From Gp1-AA122 sp036378535 (GTDB taxonomy: Bacteria; Acidobacteriota; Terriglobia; Terriglobales; Acidobacteriaceae), in NCBI GenBank assembly GCA_036378535.1, contig DASUWH010000008.1, positions 33,707 to 97,706 of the forward strand: DNA of 64,000 nt, written 5' to 3'. The stretch's first letter is position 1, and every line of letters begins with the position of its first letter. The translations under genes and the position numbers were made by a program. Positions 51,365 through 59,628 of the stretch are shown one piece after another. The notes under the pieces are model-generated. The model had not been told where the DNA came from and did no database searches. It worked only from the letters and a program-made list of their open reading frames with translations.

Positions 51365-51964
51365 ATGCCCCATGGGCTCAAGCGTTTCCAGCAATCCGCG
51401 CAGTCTCACTTCGTGACCTTCACTTGTTACCATCGGCGGCGAGGATTCGATTCACCGGCCGTCTACGATCTGTTCGTCCAGGTTCTGGAGGAGATGCGCC
51501 GCCGCTTCGCGCTATGCGTCTACGGATATGTGGTCATGCCGGAGCACGTGCACTTGCTGGTGAGTGAGCCAACGATTCCCAGGGTAGCGCCCAAAAGCGA
51601 GGCGCGAACGCTTCGGCTTCGCTCAGGGCAGTCTCTGGCCACCCAACCACTTCTTGCGGACGCCATGCACTATTTGAAGTTATCGTTTGCCAAGCGTCTG
51701 GGGAGTGGCGTCTTTTGGCAAAAGCGCTACTACGACCGCAACGTGCGCGATGAGCGCGAGTTCGTGGAGAAGCTGCGCTACATTCATCGCAATCCGGTGA
51801 AGCGAGGGCTGGTCATGAACGCGGAAGACTGGAAATGGAGCAGCTTTCGCCACTACGCACTGAGAGAAAAAGGAGTCGTGGAAATCGAGTCGGAGTGGAC
51901 GGCGCGGGATCGGGAGAAGCAAGCGATGGGTGGCGGGGAGAGGACATTCTTGATCCCAGGTTAG
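51365..51964 (+). mobile_element. REP-associated tyrosine transposase (RAYT, Y1-transposase family)
   Basis: 199 residues. Y1/HUH motif VMPEHVHLLVSEP (His-x-His), an N-terminal FVTFTCYHRRRGFDSP and a C-terminal EFVEKLRYIHRNPVKRGLV and WKWSSFRHYA, all diagnostic of RAYTs; the catalytic Tyr is probably the one in KLRYIHRNP. It mobilises REP palindromes, copies of which lie on both sides. Between the HUH motif and the LLADAMHYLKLSFAKRL helix there are about 20 extra residues encoded by a REP-like insertion (51578-51643), still in frame. The TAG stop lies in the downstream REP unit. Activity may be impaired by the insertion. Confidence 0.88.
51578..51643 (+). repeat. REP-like sequence inserted inside the RAYT gene
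   Basis: CCCAGGGTAGCGCCC then AAAA and GGCGCGAAC match the left two-thirds of the REP unit at 51969; the end CTGGCCACC matches its right edge. In between lies CTTCGGCTTCGCTCAGGGCA, related to the repeat at 7961-8047. The insertion is a multiple of three and keeps the frame open. Confidence 0.7.
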
Positions 51965-52010
51965 CGATCCCAGGTTAGCGCCCAAAATCGGGGCGCGAAC
52001 CTGGGCCACC
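51952..52010. repeat. REP-like palindrome downstream of the RAYT gene, with a 14-bp tandem duplication
   Basis: GATCCCAGGTTAGC occurs twice in tandem (51952-51965 and 51966-51979); the second copy begins the full palindrome 51969-52005 (arms CCCAGGTTAGCGCCC and GGGCGCGAACCTGGG), followed by CCACC. The RAYT stop codon is inside the first copy, so the repeat reaches into the gene. Confidence 0.8.
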
Positions 52011-52019
52011 GGTTTAGTT

Positions 52020-52432
52020 TTACTTCAGCTCTTCAATCCTTCTCGCCAGAAACCGGCGATCCACATCCCCCTGCGCCAGGGCGAGCGCCTTCTCATAGGA
52101 AGGGCGGGCCTCGGGAATCCGGCCTAATCTGCGGCACAGTTCGGCGCGGGCGGAGTGGGCGAGGTGATAGTGGGCGAGCTGGTCGCGGGCCAGCAAGTCA
52201 TCGATCAGGCGAAGACCCTGCTCCGGATCTTCGCTCATGGCAACGGCCACGGCGCGGTTCAGTTCGACCACCGGGGAGGGCTGGATCCGAAGCAACTGGT
52301 CGTAGAGCAGCGTAATCTCGCGCCAGTCGGTGGATTGCGCGGAGGAACAGTGCACGGCGGCAATGGCCGCCTGCAGAGTGTAGGCGCCGAACCGGCGCGA
52401 TGCGAGAGCGCGTTCGGTGAGCGCGATCTCAG
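52020..52432 (-). pseudogene. C-terminal remnant of an ECF sigma factor (SnoaL/DUF6596-type subgroup)
   Basis: The frame encodes the C-terminal TPR-like part of the DUF6596 sigma subgroup: ALTERALASRRFGAYTLQAA, LLYDQLLRIQPSPVVELNRA, GLRLIDDLLARDQLAHYHLA and ARAELCRRLGRIPEARPSYE, ending in RRIEELK and TAA. Regions 2 and 4 are missing: upstream the frame runs into the end of the FAD oxidoreductase gene at 52472. In intact relatives this gene sits next to a YCII gene, whose fragment is also nearby. Confidence 0.78.
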
Positions 52433-52471
52433 ATCCGAAAGTCTTTGTGGCGCGCTGGGCCTTGGCCTCTC

Positions 52472-53848
52472 CTACGCAAGCGACTCCAGTTTGCTCAGAA
52501 CGGTTGGCAGATATTCCGCCACCGTCGGGTGGATGTGCATGGCCCGCTGGATGACCGTGTACGGCGCTTTAGAGTACATGACATCCAACAGCACGTGGAT
52601 GACTTCATCGCCGCCAACCCCGAGAATCGCGGCGCCCAGAATTTGTTTGGTTTCCGCATCCACGCAGATTTTGATGAAACCCAGTGTCTCCCCTTTTTCG
52701 TAAGCCCGACTTACTCGAACCATCGGATATTTCGCAATCAGCGCGCGGCGACCGGACTTTCGAATTTCGTGGTCCGTCATGCCGCAGCGGCCCAACGGTG
52801 GATCGATATACAGGGCATAGGCTTGAATGCGGTCAGAAACACGTCGGTGATCGGAGTTGAAGAGATTGTCGGCAACAATCTCGTAGTCATTGTAGGAAGT
52901 ATGCGTAAAGGCGCCTCGGCCGTTGCAGTCACCCAGGGCCCAGATGCCGGGCACGCTGGTTTGCAGTTGATCGTTAACGACGATGTAGCCGCGGTCGTCG
53001 GTTGCAACTCCAGCCTTGTCGAGGCCGAGGTCGCTGGTGTTAGGGACGCGTCCAACCGCTAAAAGAACGTGCGTACCTAATATATCGGGTGGACCCTCTT
53101 CGCAGGTGACATGGACGGCGACGCCCCCATCACGCTTCGCCAGCGAGATGCATTTCGCATTCAGCCGGAGCTGTATACCCTCGGCCTGGACAATTTCGCG
53201 CACGGCCTCGGAAATATCCTCGTCTTCTCGTCCGATCAGGCGTGGCCCCATCTCGACAATCGTGACTTCGCTCCCGAAACGGCGATACATCTGAGCGAAC
53301 TCCAATCCGACATAACTTCCACCGACGACGACGAAATGCTCTGGCAGGAAATCGATGTCCATCATCGATGAGTTGGTCAGAAAAGGAACATCATGTATCC
53401 CCGGCAGTTCCGGCACCGAAGCACGTCCGCCGACATTGATATAAATCTTGTCGGCTTGCAGGATTTCAGCGTTGACGGCAACAGTATGCGAGGATTGAAA
53501 GCGGGCATGGCCCTGGATGACCGTGCAATTTTTCAGTCCTCGCAACTGCTCCTCTACACCCCGGTTCGAGCGTGCAGAGACTGCATCCTTGCGCGCTTTA
53601 ACGCGTTTCATATCAACGCGCAAATCACCGTTTATGCTGAAACCATAGTCGCTGCCGCGGCGGGCAACGTGGGCTGCGTAGGCGCTGGCGACCATTGTTT
53701 TGGTTGGGATGCATCCCGTGTTCACGCATGTGCCGCCGAACTTGCCACGTTCGATGATGGCGACGGTCTTGCCCGCGCCCGCAAAGCGTGCCGCCAGGGG
53801 CGGACCGGCCTGGCCCGTTCCAATGATGATGGCGTCGAATTGCTTCAT
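52472..53848 (-). CDS. FAD-dependent pyridine nucleotide-disulfide oxidoreductase (class I, MerA-like without MerA C-terminus)
   Basis: 458 residues. FAD motif IIIGTGQAGPPLAARFA (about 7-23), redox disulfide Cys41-Cys46 in GGTCVNTGCIPTKT, NAD(P) motif VVVGGSYVGLEFAQMY, second FAD motif VPGIWALGDCNGRGAFTHTS, and the dimer-interface HIHPTVAEYLP with the catalytic His. The N-terminal NmerA domain and the C-terminal Cys-Cys pair of mercuric reductase are missing, so the MerA label should not be used. Substrate unknown. Overlaps the upstream VOC gene by 4 bases. Confidence 0.9.
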   Translation of the reverse strand: MKQFDAIIIGTGQAGPPLAARFAGAGKTVAIIERGKFGGTCVNTGCIPTKTMVASAYAAHVARRGSDYGFSINGDLRVDMKRVKARKDAVSARSNRGVEEQLRGLKNCTVIQGHARFQSSHTVAVNAEILQADKIYINVGGRASVPELPGIHDVPFLTNSSMMDIDFLPEHFVVVGGSYVGLEFAQMYRRFGSEVTIVEMGPRLIGREDEDISEAVREIVQAEGIQLRLNAKCISLAKRDGGVAVHVTCEEGPPDILGTHVLLAVGRVPNTSDLGLDKAGVATDDRGYIVVNDQLQTSVPGIWALGDCNGRGAFTHTSYNDYEIVADNLFNSDHRRVSDRIQAYALYIDPPLGRCGMTDHEIRKSGRRALIAKYPMVRVSRAYEKGETLGFIKICVDAETKQILGAAILGVGGDEVIHVLLDVMYSKAPYTVIQRAMHIHPTVAEYLPTVLSKLESLA

Positions 53849-54558
53849 GCGGCTAGTGCGCCCTCAATGTGGCGTTTCGCCTCTTGGGCTGCCTCTTCGG
53901 GCGTCTTGCCATCCTGGCGCGCGACCATGTAGGCGGCATACCAACCCGACCAGTGGTGCTTGGGAGCGGTTGGTTCGTACTCGCCATGATGTTTCTCGGT
54001 CTCTCGCAGCAGATCCGTGAGAGTTGCAACGTCGAAATTGCTGAGGCCCCGCCCAGGCAGCCGGGTTGTGAGCTCCTGCAAAAGCCAGCCGTTGCCATCA
54101 GGATCATGGAAGGAGACAAACGAGGAGTAACTGGTATGAGCAGGGTCCCGGCCGCTGACGCGCAGGCGTCCAAATAAATACGCTTCGTCCTGCCCCGTGT
54201 GCACCTTGCTGCCATGGAAAACCTCGCTCACTTCAACGCCGCGACGGAGCAGCTCGTTGCGGGTGGCCTCAATATCGGATACGGCCAGGTACAAGCCCTG
54301 GGCACTGCCAGGGGCAGCCGCGGTGATGTTCTTACCGAAAATTACCGAGCACCCGGAGCCCGGCGGCGTAAACTGGATCGCGCGCCAGTCGTCACCCGCG
54401 GTGAAATCGGCGTCGAGTCTCCAGCCCAGCCTTGCATAGAACTCTTTCGCGCGATCGACATCCGAGATGGGGATGACGATCACCTCAAGCTTCATGTCGA
54501 CTCTCGCCGTGTTTGTGGCGTTGTTTGGTTCTTTGCGGATTGCACTCGAAGTTCCCAT
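53845..54558 (-). CDS. VOC-family protein with C-terminal helical extension
   Basis: 237 residues from the ATG at 54558 (GGAGGAAAAGGA upstream). A glyoxalase-fold domain at about 20-150 (KLEVIVIPISDVDRAKEFYA, GWRLDADF, FVSFHDPDGNGWLLQEL) is followed by about 60 residues (DLLRETEKHHGEYEPTAPKH, WYAAYMVARQDGKTPEEAA) that recur in this group of VOC proteins. It is coupled to the FAD disulfide oxidoreductase by a 4-base overlap. A shared role in handling reactive compounds is a guess. Confidence 0.82.
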   Translation of the reverse strand: MGTSSAIRKEPNNATNTARVDMKLEVIVIPISDVDRAKEFYARLGWRLDADFTAGDDWRAIQFTPPGSGCSVIFGKNITAAAPGSAQGLYLAVSDIEATRNELLRRGVEVSEVFHGSKVHTGQDEAYLFGRLRVSGRDPAHTSYSSFVSFHDPDGNGWLLQELTTRLPGRGLSNFDVATLTDLLRETEKHHGEYEPTAPKHHWSGWYAAYMVARQDGKTPEEAAQEAKRHIEGALAA

Positions 54559-54712
54559 TTTCCTTTTCCTCCAGTTCCTGTCTTGAATCGGAAGCGCGCG
54601 CCAGGCAATCGGCAGCATCAGCGTGCGTAATGAGTAAAGACAAGATCGCTAGATGAACCGGATGCACCGAATGCCGACCGTGCCCATGGAATCATGAGTT
54701 GTGAATGGAGAA

Positions 54713-54732
54713 CAATTAGACAAAGGTATTGG
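54713..54732. repeat. Degenerate end of the MITE-like element
   Basis: CAATTAGACAAAGGTATTGG matches 17 of 20 bases of the element end at 57470. No matching opposite end was found, so it is a relic. The rest of 54559-54858 shows no gene. Confidence 0.4.
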
Positions 54733-54858
54733 GTGCGTTGGTATCGCCCTGGATGACCTGTCAGGCTACGCTATTATTCGCATTCCTTTGCGATACCGAG
54801 CAGTCGAGGAGGGAGCACGCTTAGCTCCTGAAGGTTCAGTGCGGCGTGCCCTCAAAAT

Positions 54859-55389
54859 TCAGAATTGCCTTGGCGCACCTTGTGTTGGCTGCCAACTTTT
54901 GCTTGTTACGGACTCCTGCTTACGTCCCAGAAGAATCCGGAAGGCGAGACCATGCGTGATCAACAGCAGCGGCACAACGAAAGTCGGAATGAAGTAAGTG
55001 GCTCCCAACTGCCCTGCCGCGAGCCCGGCATGATTGGCCTGGTAGAAAGCATTCAGGAGATCGATTGTGCCCCAGAGATTGAAGAGCCATGTGAAGACAA
55101 AGCCAGCTGCACGTGGCAGTAACAAGAACGAAAGCAACGCCAGCGCCGCGGCGATGATGTCCCCGTACGCCGCGGGGTGCGCGAAGGCCGATGGCAGATC
55201 AGGCGACACGACGCCTGGCACCAGAAATGCCAAGCCAATGAAGCGGAAGCTGTGCAGAATGAGCAAAGGTCGCAAAGCTTCGGCGCGCGACCCGAGGCGG
55301 AGTTCCGGCCAAATGTATCGGGCGCTGACGATTCCCCACGCGATGACGCTGAATGCAGTGCTGGCGAAAAAAGCGAATTGCGACTGCAT
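54859..55389 (-). CDS. Hypothetical multi-pass membrane protein
   Basis: 176 residues with about five hydrophobic segments (FFASTAFSVIAWGIVSARYI, LLILHSFRFIGLAFLVPGVV, GDIIAAALALLSFLLLPRAA, FVFTWLFNLWGTIDLLNAFY, YFIPTFVVPLLLITHGLAFR) and a short polar C-terminus. Good AGGAGG site before the ATG. I do not recognise a functional family. It is followed by a VOC gene 300 bp away and preceded by an NmrA gene with only 9 bp between, so it is probably co-transcribed with the latter. Confidence 0.8.
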   Translation of the reverse strand: MQSQFAFFASTAFSVIAWGIVSARYIWPELRLGSRAEALRPLLILHSFRFIGLAFLVPGVVSPDLPSAFAHPAAYGDIIAAALALLSFLLLPRAAGFVFTWLFNLWGTIDLLNAFYQANHAGLAAGQLGATYFIPTFVVPLLLITHGLAFRILLGRKQESVTSKSWQPTQGAPRQF

Positions 55390-55398
55390 AAATTCCTC

Positions 55399-56517
55399 CT
55401 ATTGAGATTCCAACCATTGAGGGCGGCTGATGGCAGAAGCCGCAGCCTTGTGGACTGAAGCTGCAGCGTTGGCAGGGTCGGTGATACCGTGCTCGCGGCG
55501 CCAGACTTTGGACTCGGGGGCGAACTGCGGCTCCGACGGGAACGGACGGCGCAGTTCGCGGTCGTATCGGTCCAAATTGAAGCCGGGGCTGAGCGGAGTC
55601 AACATGAACCGCGCAAACTCGCGGAGCCAGTTGCCGAAAGTCCGCTGGTTGCGGAACGGTGCCGCATAACGACGCGCGATCGTTTCGAAGTCTTCGGCGG
55701 GGCGGCCGGTCACATCGAGCACATCGGTCGTTGGTGCGCCCAGCTCGAACGCACCGCGCTCATAATCGCGAATGCCACTGAACAGGTCGATCGGAAAGCC
55801 GGCCATTCGTGCGGCCTTCATGAACAGCCAAGTTGGTGTCGGCACGAACCTGACTGCCCGACCAACAGCTCGGCCGATTGCCATAGCCATTTCCTCCGCG
55901 CCTAGAAGCTCTGGACCAGTGGGGCGGTAGCTCTTCCCGGCGTGTTGCCCAGGATCCATCAGGGCCGCGACAGCGACTCGCGCGATGTCCTCATTGGAAG
56001 GTGGTGCGTTGCGGCTTTTGCCGGACATCCAGGGAAAGATTCCCAGGTGCACGGCGGAACCGATCGTGACTAGGTACGCATCAGCGAAGATGCCCGGTCT
56101 GACGATCGTGTGTGTGACTCCGGGCGTCATCGAAAACAGCCGATCGACCAGCCACAGTTGGCGCGTCATGAGCGAGGGATGCGAAGGGCTTGCCAACCAT
56201 TGGGTCAGGCCAACGATGTGTTCCAGCCGGGTTTCCTTAGCGGCCACGGCAAAGGCGACCGCGCCCTGAATCATGTAGGGATCGAAAGGCGGGCAAAAAT
56301 ACGCGCGCTGCACATCCTTTAACGCGTCAGCGACGCGCTCGACATCGCTCAGGTCAGCGACCGCAATCTCGGCCCCTTGGGCCCTTAGCCGCGCGCTGCG
56401 GCCATCTTCCCGGTGCACCATCGCACGGACGCGATAGCCGGCTCTCAGCAGTTCGCCAACCACGACGCTCCCGGTCTTACCGGTCGCGCCAGTAACGATA
56501 ATCCTTGGCTTAATCAT
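55399..56517 (-). CDS. NmrA-family NAD(P)-binding protein
   Basis: 372 residues. Extended SDR of the NmrA/HSCARG type with ITGATGKTGSVV-like cofactor motif (IIVTGATGKTGSVVVGELLR, about 6-25), AYFCPPFDPYMIQGAVAFAV and TIVRPGIFADAY; the Tyr-x3-Lys of classical SDRs is missing, as usual in NmrA-like regulators and quinone reductases of this group. The last 90 residues (FARFMLTPLSPGFNLDRYDR, GITDPANAAASVHKAAASA) are an extension. A strong AAGGAG and a 26-bp TetR-type palindrome precede it, so it is the probable target of the adjacent TetR regulator. Confidence 0.87.
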   Translation of the reverse strand: MIKPRIIVTGATGKTGSVVVGELLRAGYRVRAMVHREDGRSARLRAQGAEIAVADLSDVERVADALKDVQRAYFCPPFDPYMIQGAVAFAVAAKETRLEHIVGLTQWLASPSHPSLMTRQLWLVDRLFSMTPGVTHTIVRPGIFADAYLVTIGSAVHLGIFPWMSGKSRNAPPSNEDIARVAVAALMDPGQHAGKSYRPTGPELLGAEEMAMAIGRAVGRAVRFVPTPTWLFMKAARMAGFPIDLFSGIRDYERGAFELGAPTTDVLDVTGRPAEDFETIARRYAAPFRNQRTFGNWLREFARFMLTPLSPGFNLDRYDRELRRPFPSEPQFAPESKVWRREHGITDPANAAASVHKAAASAISRPQWLESQ

Positions 56518-56579
56518 AATCGTCTCCTTCTGAGGGTCACTTTTGCTCCGAAGGACTGTTCCGCCGATCTACTCGCTCT

Positions 56580-56605
56580 CGATAGAGTACGTGCGTACTC
56601 TATCG
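56580..56605. promoter_or_regulatory. Perfect 26-bp palindrome, probable TetR operator
   Basis: CGATAGAGTACG and CGTACTCTATCG are 12-bp perfect arms around TG. It lies 63 bp upstream of the NmrA gene and directly after the TetR-regulator gene, the standard place for a TetR-family operator controlling the NmrA unit. Confidence 0.75.
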
Positions 56606-56610
56606 GTCGC

Positions 56611-56637
56611 AAAAAAAAATGCGTCACTTTTCAGTGA
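56611..56637 (-). terminator. Weak rho-independent terminator of the TetR gene
   Basis: On the minus strand, a 5-bp stem (TCACT / AGTGA) with a GAAA tetraloop contains the stop codon of the regulator and is followed within 4 bases by a run of nine T. The stem is short, so termination may be partial. Confidence 0.4.
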
Positions 56638-57208
56638 AGCTTTTCACAAAGAATCTTCTCGCTTCGGTTAGCATCTGCTCACGCTTTTGGGGCGACGAGG
56701 TCATTCGGACAGAAGTCAGCACCCCGGCCATACTGGAGAACAACAATTGAACCTTCGCCAGCTTCTCTTCTCGCGTGTGACCAGGCACAAACGGCAATAG
56801 CCGCTCACGATACAACTCTAGCGAGCCCTCAATGCGCTTTCGCACGGACAACGGCTTTCGTGCGAGTTCCGGCCCGAGGGCGGCGACCACACAACCCGCA
56901 CCTGGCGAATTCGCGTGGCCTGTACTCAGATAGAGTTCAATCATGGCCCGCAGGGCTTGACCTTCGGGTGCTGATTTTGCCACCTCGATCATGCCCTTTC
57001 CCATCTCATCGAACGCCCGCGCTACCGCGTCAATGAAAAGGTCATCCTTGCTTTCAAAATGGCGGTAGAAACCCCCTTTCGCGAGGCCCACTTTCTTCAT
57101 GACGGTGCCGATCCCACTGCTGTCCCCGCCGTGCTCCCGGAACGCGCGAGCGGCCATGGCAAGAATCTTCTCGTGATTTTCCGCCTTATGTTCCGCCGAG
57201 TATCGCAC
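56624..57208 (-). CDS. TetR/AcrR-family regulator
   Basis: About 195 residues from the GTG at 57208; an earlier in-frame ATG near 57256 is possible but adds residues without similarity. N-terminal HTH (about 1-50: HEKILAMAARAFREHGGDSS, GIGTVMKKVGLAKGGFYRHF), then a helical ligand domain with a Cys (SPGAGCVVAALGPELAR) like that of AcrR-type or NemR-like sensors. The gene ends just before the 26-bp palindrome and the NmrA gene, which it probably represses. Confidence 0.88.
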   Translation of the reverse strand: MRYSAEHKAENHEKILAMAARAFREHGGDSSGIGTVMKKVGLAKGGFYRHFESKDDLFIDAVARAFDEMGKGMIEVAKSAPEGQALRAMIELYLSTGHANSPGAGCVVAALGPELARKPLSVRKRIEGSLELYRERLLPFVPGHTREEKLAKVQLLFSSMAGVLTSVRMTSSPQKREQMLTEARRFFVKSFTEK

Positions 57209-57469
57209 GATCGTAAGCGTACGCTCGTCCTCTAATAATGTCAAGAGTCCCATAGGACCGAGGTCGCACGTTACCGCAACATGTGGGCGCTTCGCGAGCA
57301 CCGGTTCCGATGCACCCGGTGCTGGCTGGATTCCTGCTCGCGTGGAGGGAATGCACGCTTATTGGAAAGGCAGTGACTTCGTTTCTCGAAGTTTCCGGCT
57401 GATGGGAGCCGTGCTCTTCTTCATGGCTTATCCCCCACGGAATATTGAGCGGCGCCCCAATCAAGTACA

Positions 57470-57622
57470 CAATTGGACGATGGTATTGGCGATACCTAAG
57501 TCGTGAGAGCCGCAGACAGCAGGCCTCGAGCGTGTCGACTTTTTATTTGTATGTACCGTCTCGGGACTGTTGCCTGACAGCCGAGCTGATACCAACGTGT
57601 CGCCAATACCATCGTCCAATTG
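57470..57622. mobile_element. MITE-like element, 153 bp, with 23-bp terminal inverted repeats
   Basis: Both ends read inward CAATTGGACGATGGTAT and match for 23 bp without error. The interior has no gene. Another copy (108 bp) is at 63774-63881 and a single end at 59812-59832. The ends share no motif with the REP units. No target-site duplication is obvious next to CAATTG. The partner transposase is not in this window. Confidence 0.82.
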
Positions 57623-58331
57623 ATTCGGCGGAGCACCTCGGGTCTAATCGCGGCATTGCGGTGGGCTCTGACCTGGAAACCTCACGAGAAACCCAGTTTG
57701 ATCAAGTCGTGCGTACGATGCAAGAATCCACTAGTCGGTGAGTGGGCTGACAGAATGTTCGTGAATGTATGCCTGGAATCAACTCGATTCGATCCGGTTG
57801 GCGATGTGATGGTTGCGGAGACCCTATTTTCCACCTGGAAGCCGGCTGGGTGGAATGGGTTGCGGCAGAAGACAGTAAGGGCAACCGAAAGTCAGCGGTT
57901 TGCGGTTAGTCCACCGACGCGACGCCAGTCCCGGATGTCGAGATCTATACGGATGTCAGTACAATCCGCGAGACGAATTTAGAAGGAACAATAGCATCGT
58001 CGAGGGATTGCCTCTCGATCGTTTCATTGGTCCCGATGGCTTAGTGTTACTGCTTTCGATGATCGCTGGACGTGAGCTTCCGCTGCCAGGACTTATCGAA
58101 ATCGCGAAGCGAGTACAGATCCCGGGCTACGAAGCAGTGTACGAAGTGGTTCGCGACGCCGTTAACGGAGGAGTAATAGCGCCCGCCATTGGGCTGGGCT
58201 TCTACTTGCAATGCGAGATCTCGGACGTACTGAACTGGGCGGAATATCAAACTCCATCGAAGAACGCGGAGCATCAGAATCGGTGCATCGTTTCTCACTA
58301 GATTACTTGCCCGATGCCAAGGAGAAAAACT
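57623..58331. other. Intergenic region downstream of the MITE, possible decayed gene
   Basis: About 700 bp. A plus-strand open frame from 57900 to 58301 includes GLPLDRFIGPDGLVLLLSMI and LIEIAKRVQIPGYEAVYEVV, which look protein-like, but it has no good start, ribosome site or recognisable family, so it may be the tail of a broken gene. Nothing else was identified in 57209-57469 or 57623-57899. Confidence 0.35.
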
Positions 58332-59237
58332 ATGAAAGCCATCGTCGTCCACCAATACGGCGGCCCGGAAGTGCTCAAGTTCGAAGACTACCCGGACCCA
58401 ATTCCGGGTTCCGATGACGTGCTGGTGCGGGTTGCTGCTTCGAGCGTGAATCCTATCGACTACAAACGGCGTGCCGGATTAACGAAGGACTTCTACCCCA
58501 TGACTTTTCCAGGGTTGATAGGAGTCGACATTGCGGGGACTGTTGTCAAGACTGGGCCGGAAGTGAAGGGTTTTTCCGTCGGCGACCAGGTGTTCGCGAT
58601 GGCAGACAATACCTACGCCGAACTTTGTGTCGTGAAAGCCGCGGTTCTGGCGAAAGTTCCTAAAGGACTTGATCTGATTCAGGCCGCGGCGCTGCCGCTT
58701 GTGACGACGACCGGCAACCAACTCCTTTCAGCTACGGGGATTAAACCGGGTCAGACGGTCCTCGTCCTGGGTGCTGCTGGAAATGTCGGGCGTTCCGCAG
58801 TCTTCACTGCGAAGGCACGCGGTGCGACGGTGATCGCCGGAGTTTTGAAGAGACAGCTAGGTGATGCAGAGACTGTCGGGGCAGATCGGATCGTCGCGAC
58901 TGACGACGACACGGCAATATCGAATCTTGCGCCCCTCGATGCAATCGCGGATACGGTCGGTGGAAGGACCGCTCAAAAGCTGATAGCCAAGGTCAAACCT
59001 GGAGGAGTGTATGCATCGGTTGTCGACCTGCCGCAGAACCCCGCCGAGTATCCATCCGTAAAAGTAGTGCACGTATTCTCAAAATTCGACAGGAAGACGC
59101 TTGAGTTCATGGCTGAAGCAGTACGAGACGACAAACTGGTCATTCCGATCAGCCAGAAACTTCCACTCCGTGCAGCGGCTGAGGCCCAAGCAGCGGCAGA
59201 AAAGGGTGTTGCCGGGAAGATCTTGCTCGTGGCTTGA
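58332..59237 (+). CDS. Zinc-independent NADP-dependent quinone oxidoreductase (MDR superfamily)
   Basis: 301 residues from the ATG at 58332 (AAGGAG site). GroES-like domain at the N-terminus (VVHQYGGPEVLKFEDYPDPI, SSVNPIDYKRRAG, FPGLIGVDIAGTV), then a Rossmann domain with VLVLGAAGNVGRSAVFTAKA. The zinc-ligand cysteines of alcohol dehydrogenases are missing, so it belongs to the quinone oxidoreductase/zeta-crystallin group. Length is normal. Followed 38 bp later by a UBP zinc-finger gene on the same strand. Confidence 0.9.
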   Translation: MKAIVVHQYGGPEVLKFEDYPDPIPGSDDVLVRVAASSVNPIDYKRRAGLTKDFYPMTFPGLIGVDIAGTVVKTGPEVKGFSVGDQVFAMADNTYAELCVVKAAVLAKVPKGLDLIQAAALPLVTTTGNQLLSATGIKPGQTVLVLGAAGNVGRSAVFTAKARGATVIAGVLKRQLGDAETVGADRIVATDDDTAISNLAPLDAIADTVGGRTAQKLIAKVKPGGVYASVVDLPQNPAEYPSVKVVHVFSKFDRKTLEFMAEAVRDDKLVIPISQKLPLRAAAEAQAAAEKGVAGKILLVA

Positions 59238-59274
59238 CATTGTTTGCAAACAGCACACAAAAGGAACACCGGAA

Positions 59275-59628
59275 ATGAGAAAAGACCGGCGCGGAATCAA
59301 TCCAGCTTCGAAGGCGAGTGGCGACGGGTGCGTTGAGTGCCTGGCCTCACCGAACGGTTGGTGGTTTCATCTTCGCCGGTGTGCGGAGTGCGGGCACATC
59401 GGATGCTGCGACAGTTCTCCCAGCCAGCATGCATCCAAGCATGCAGCAGCGACAGGTCATCCGATCATTGCCAGCTTCGAGCCCGGTGAGGATTGGTTCT
59501 ACGACTACGATAAGCAGGAAATGATCAGAGGTGCACAGTTGCTCCCGCCGCATTCGCACCCAAGAGATCAGGCCGCACCTGGGCCCGCAGGAACGGTGCC
59601 TGCCAACTGGGAGTCGCTCCTCAACTAG
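59275..59628 (+). CDS. UBP-type zinc-finger domain protein
   Basis: 117 residues. The UBP (ZnF-UBP) zinc-binding residues are visible as Cys19, Cys22, Cys36, Cys39, Cys44 and His52/His56/His62 in GCVECL, RRCAECGHIGCC and HASKHAAATGHP, followed by the family's DWFYDYDKQEMI. In eukaryotes the domain binds the ubiquitin C-terminus; its bacterial role is unknown. AAGGA precedes the ATG. Co-oriented with the quinone oxidoreductase gene. Confidence 0.88.
   Translation: MRKDRRGINPASKASGDGCVECLASPNGWWFHLRRCAECGHIGCCDSSPSQHASKHAAATGHPIIASFEPGEDWFYDYDKQEMIRGAQLLPPHSHPRDQAAPGPAGTVPANWESLLN

Noticed and set aside
52472..53848. Mercuric reductase
   Set aside because: The C-terminal Cys pair and the N-terminal metal-binding domain are missing, and no mer genes are nearby.
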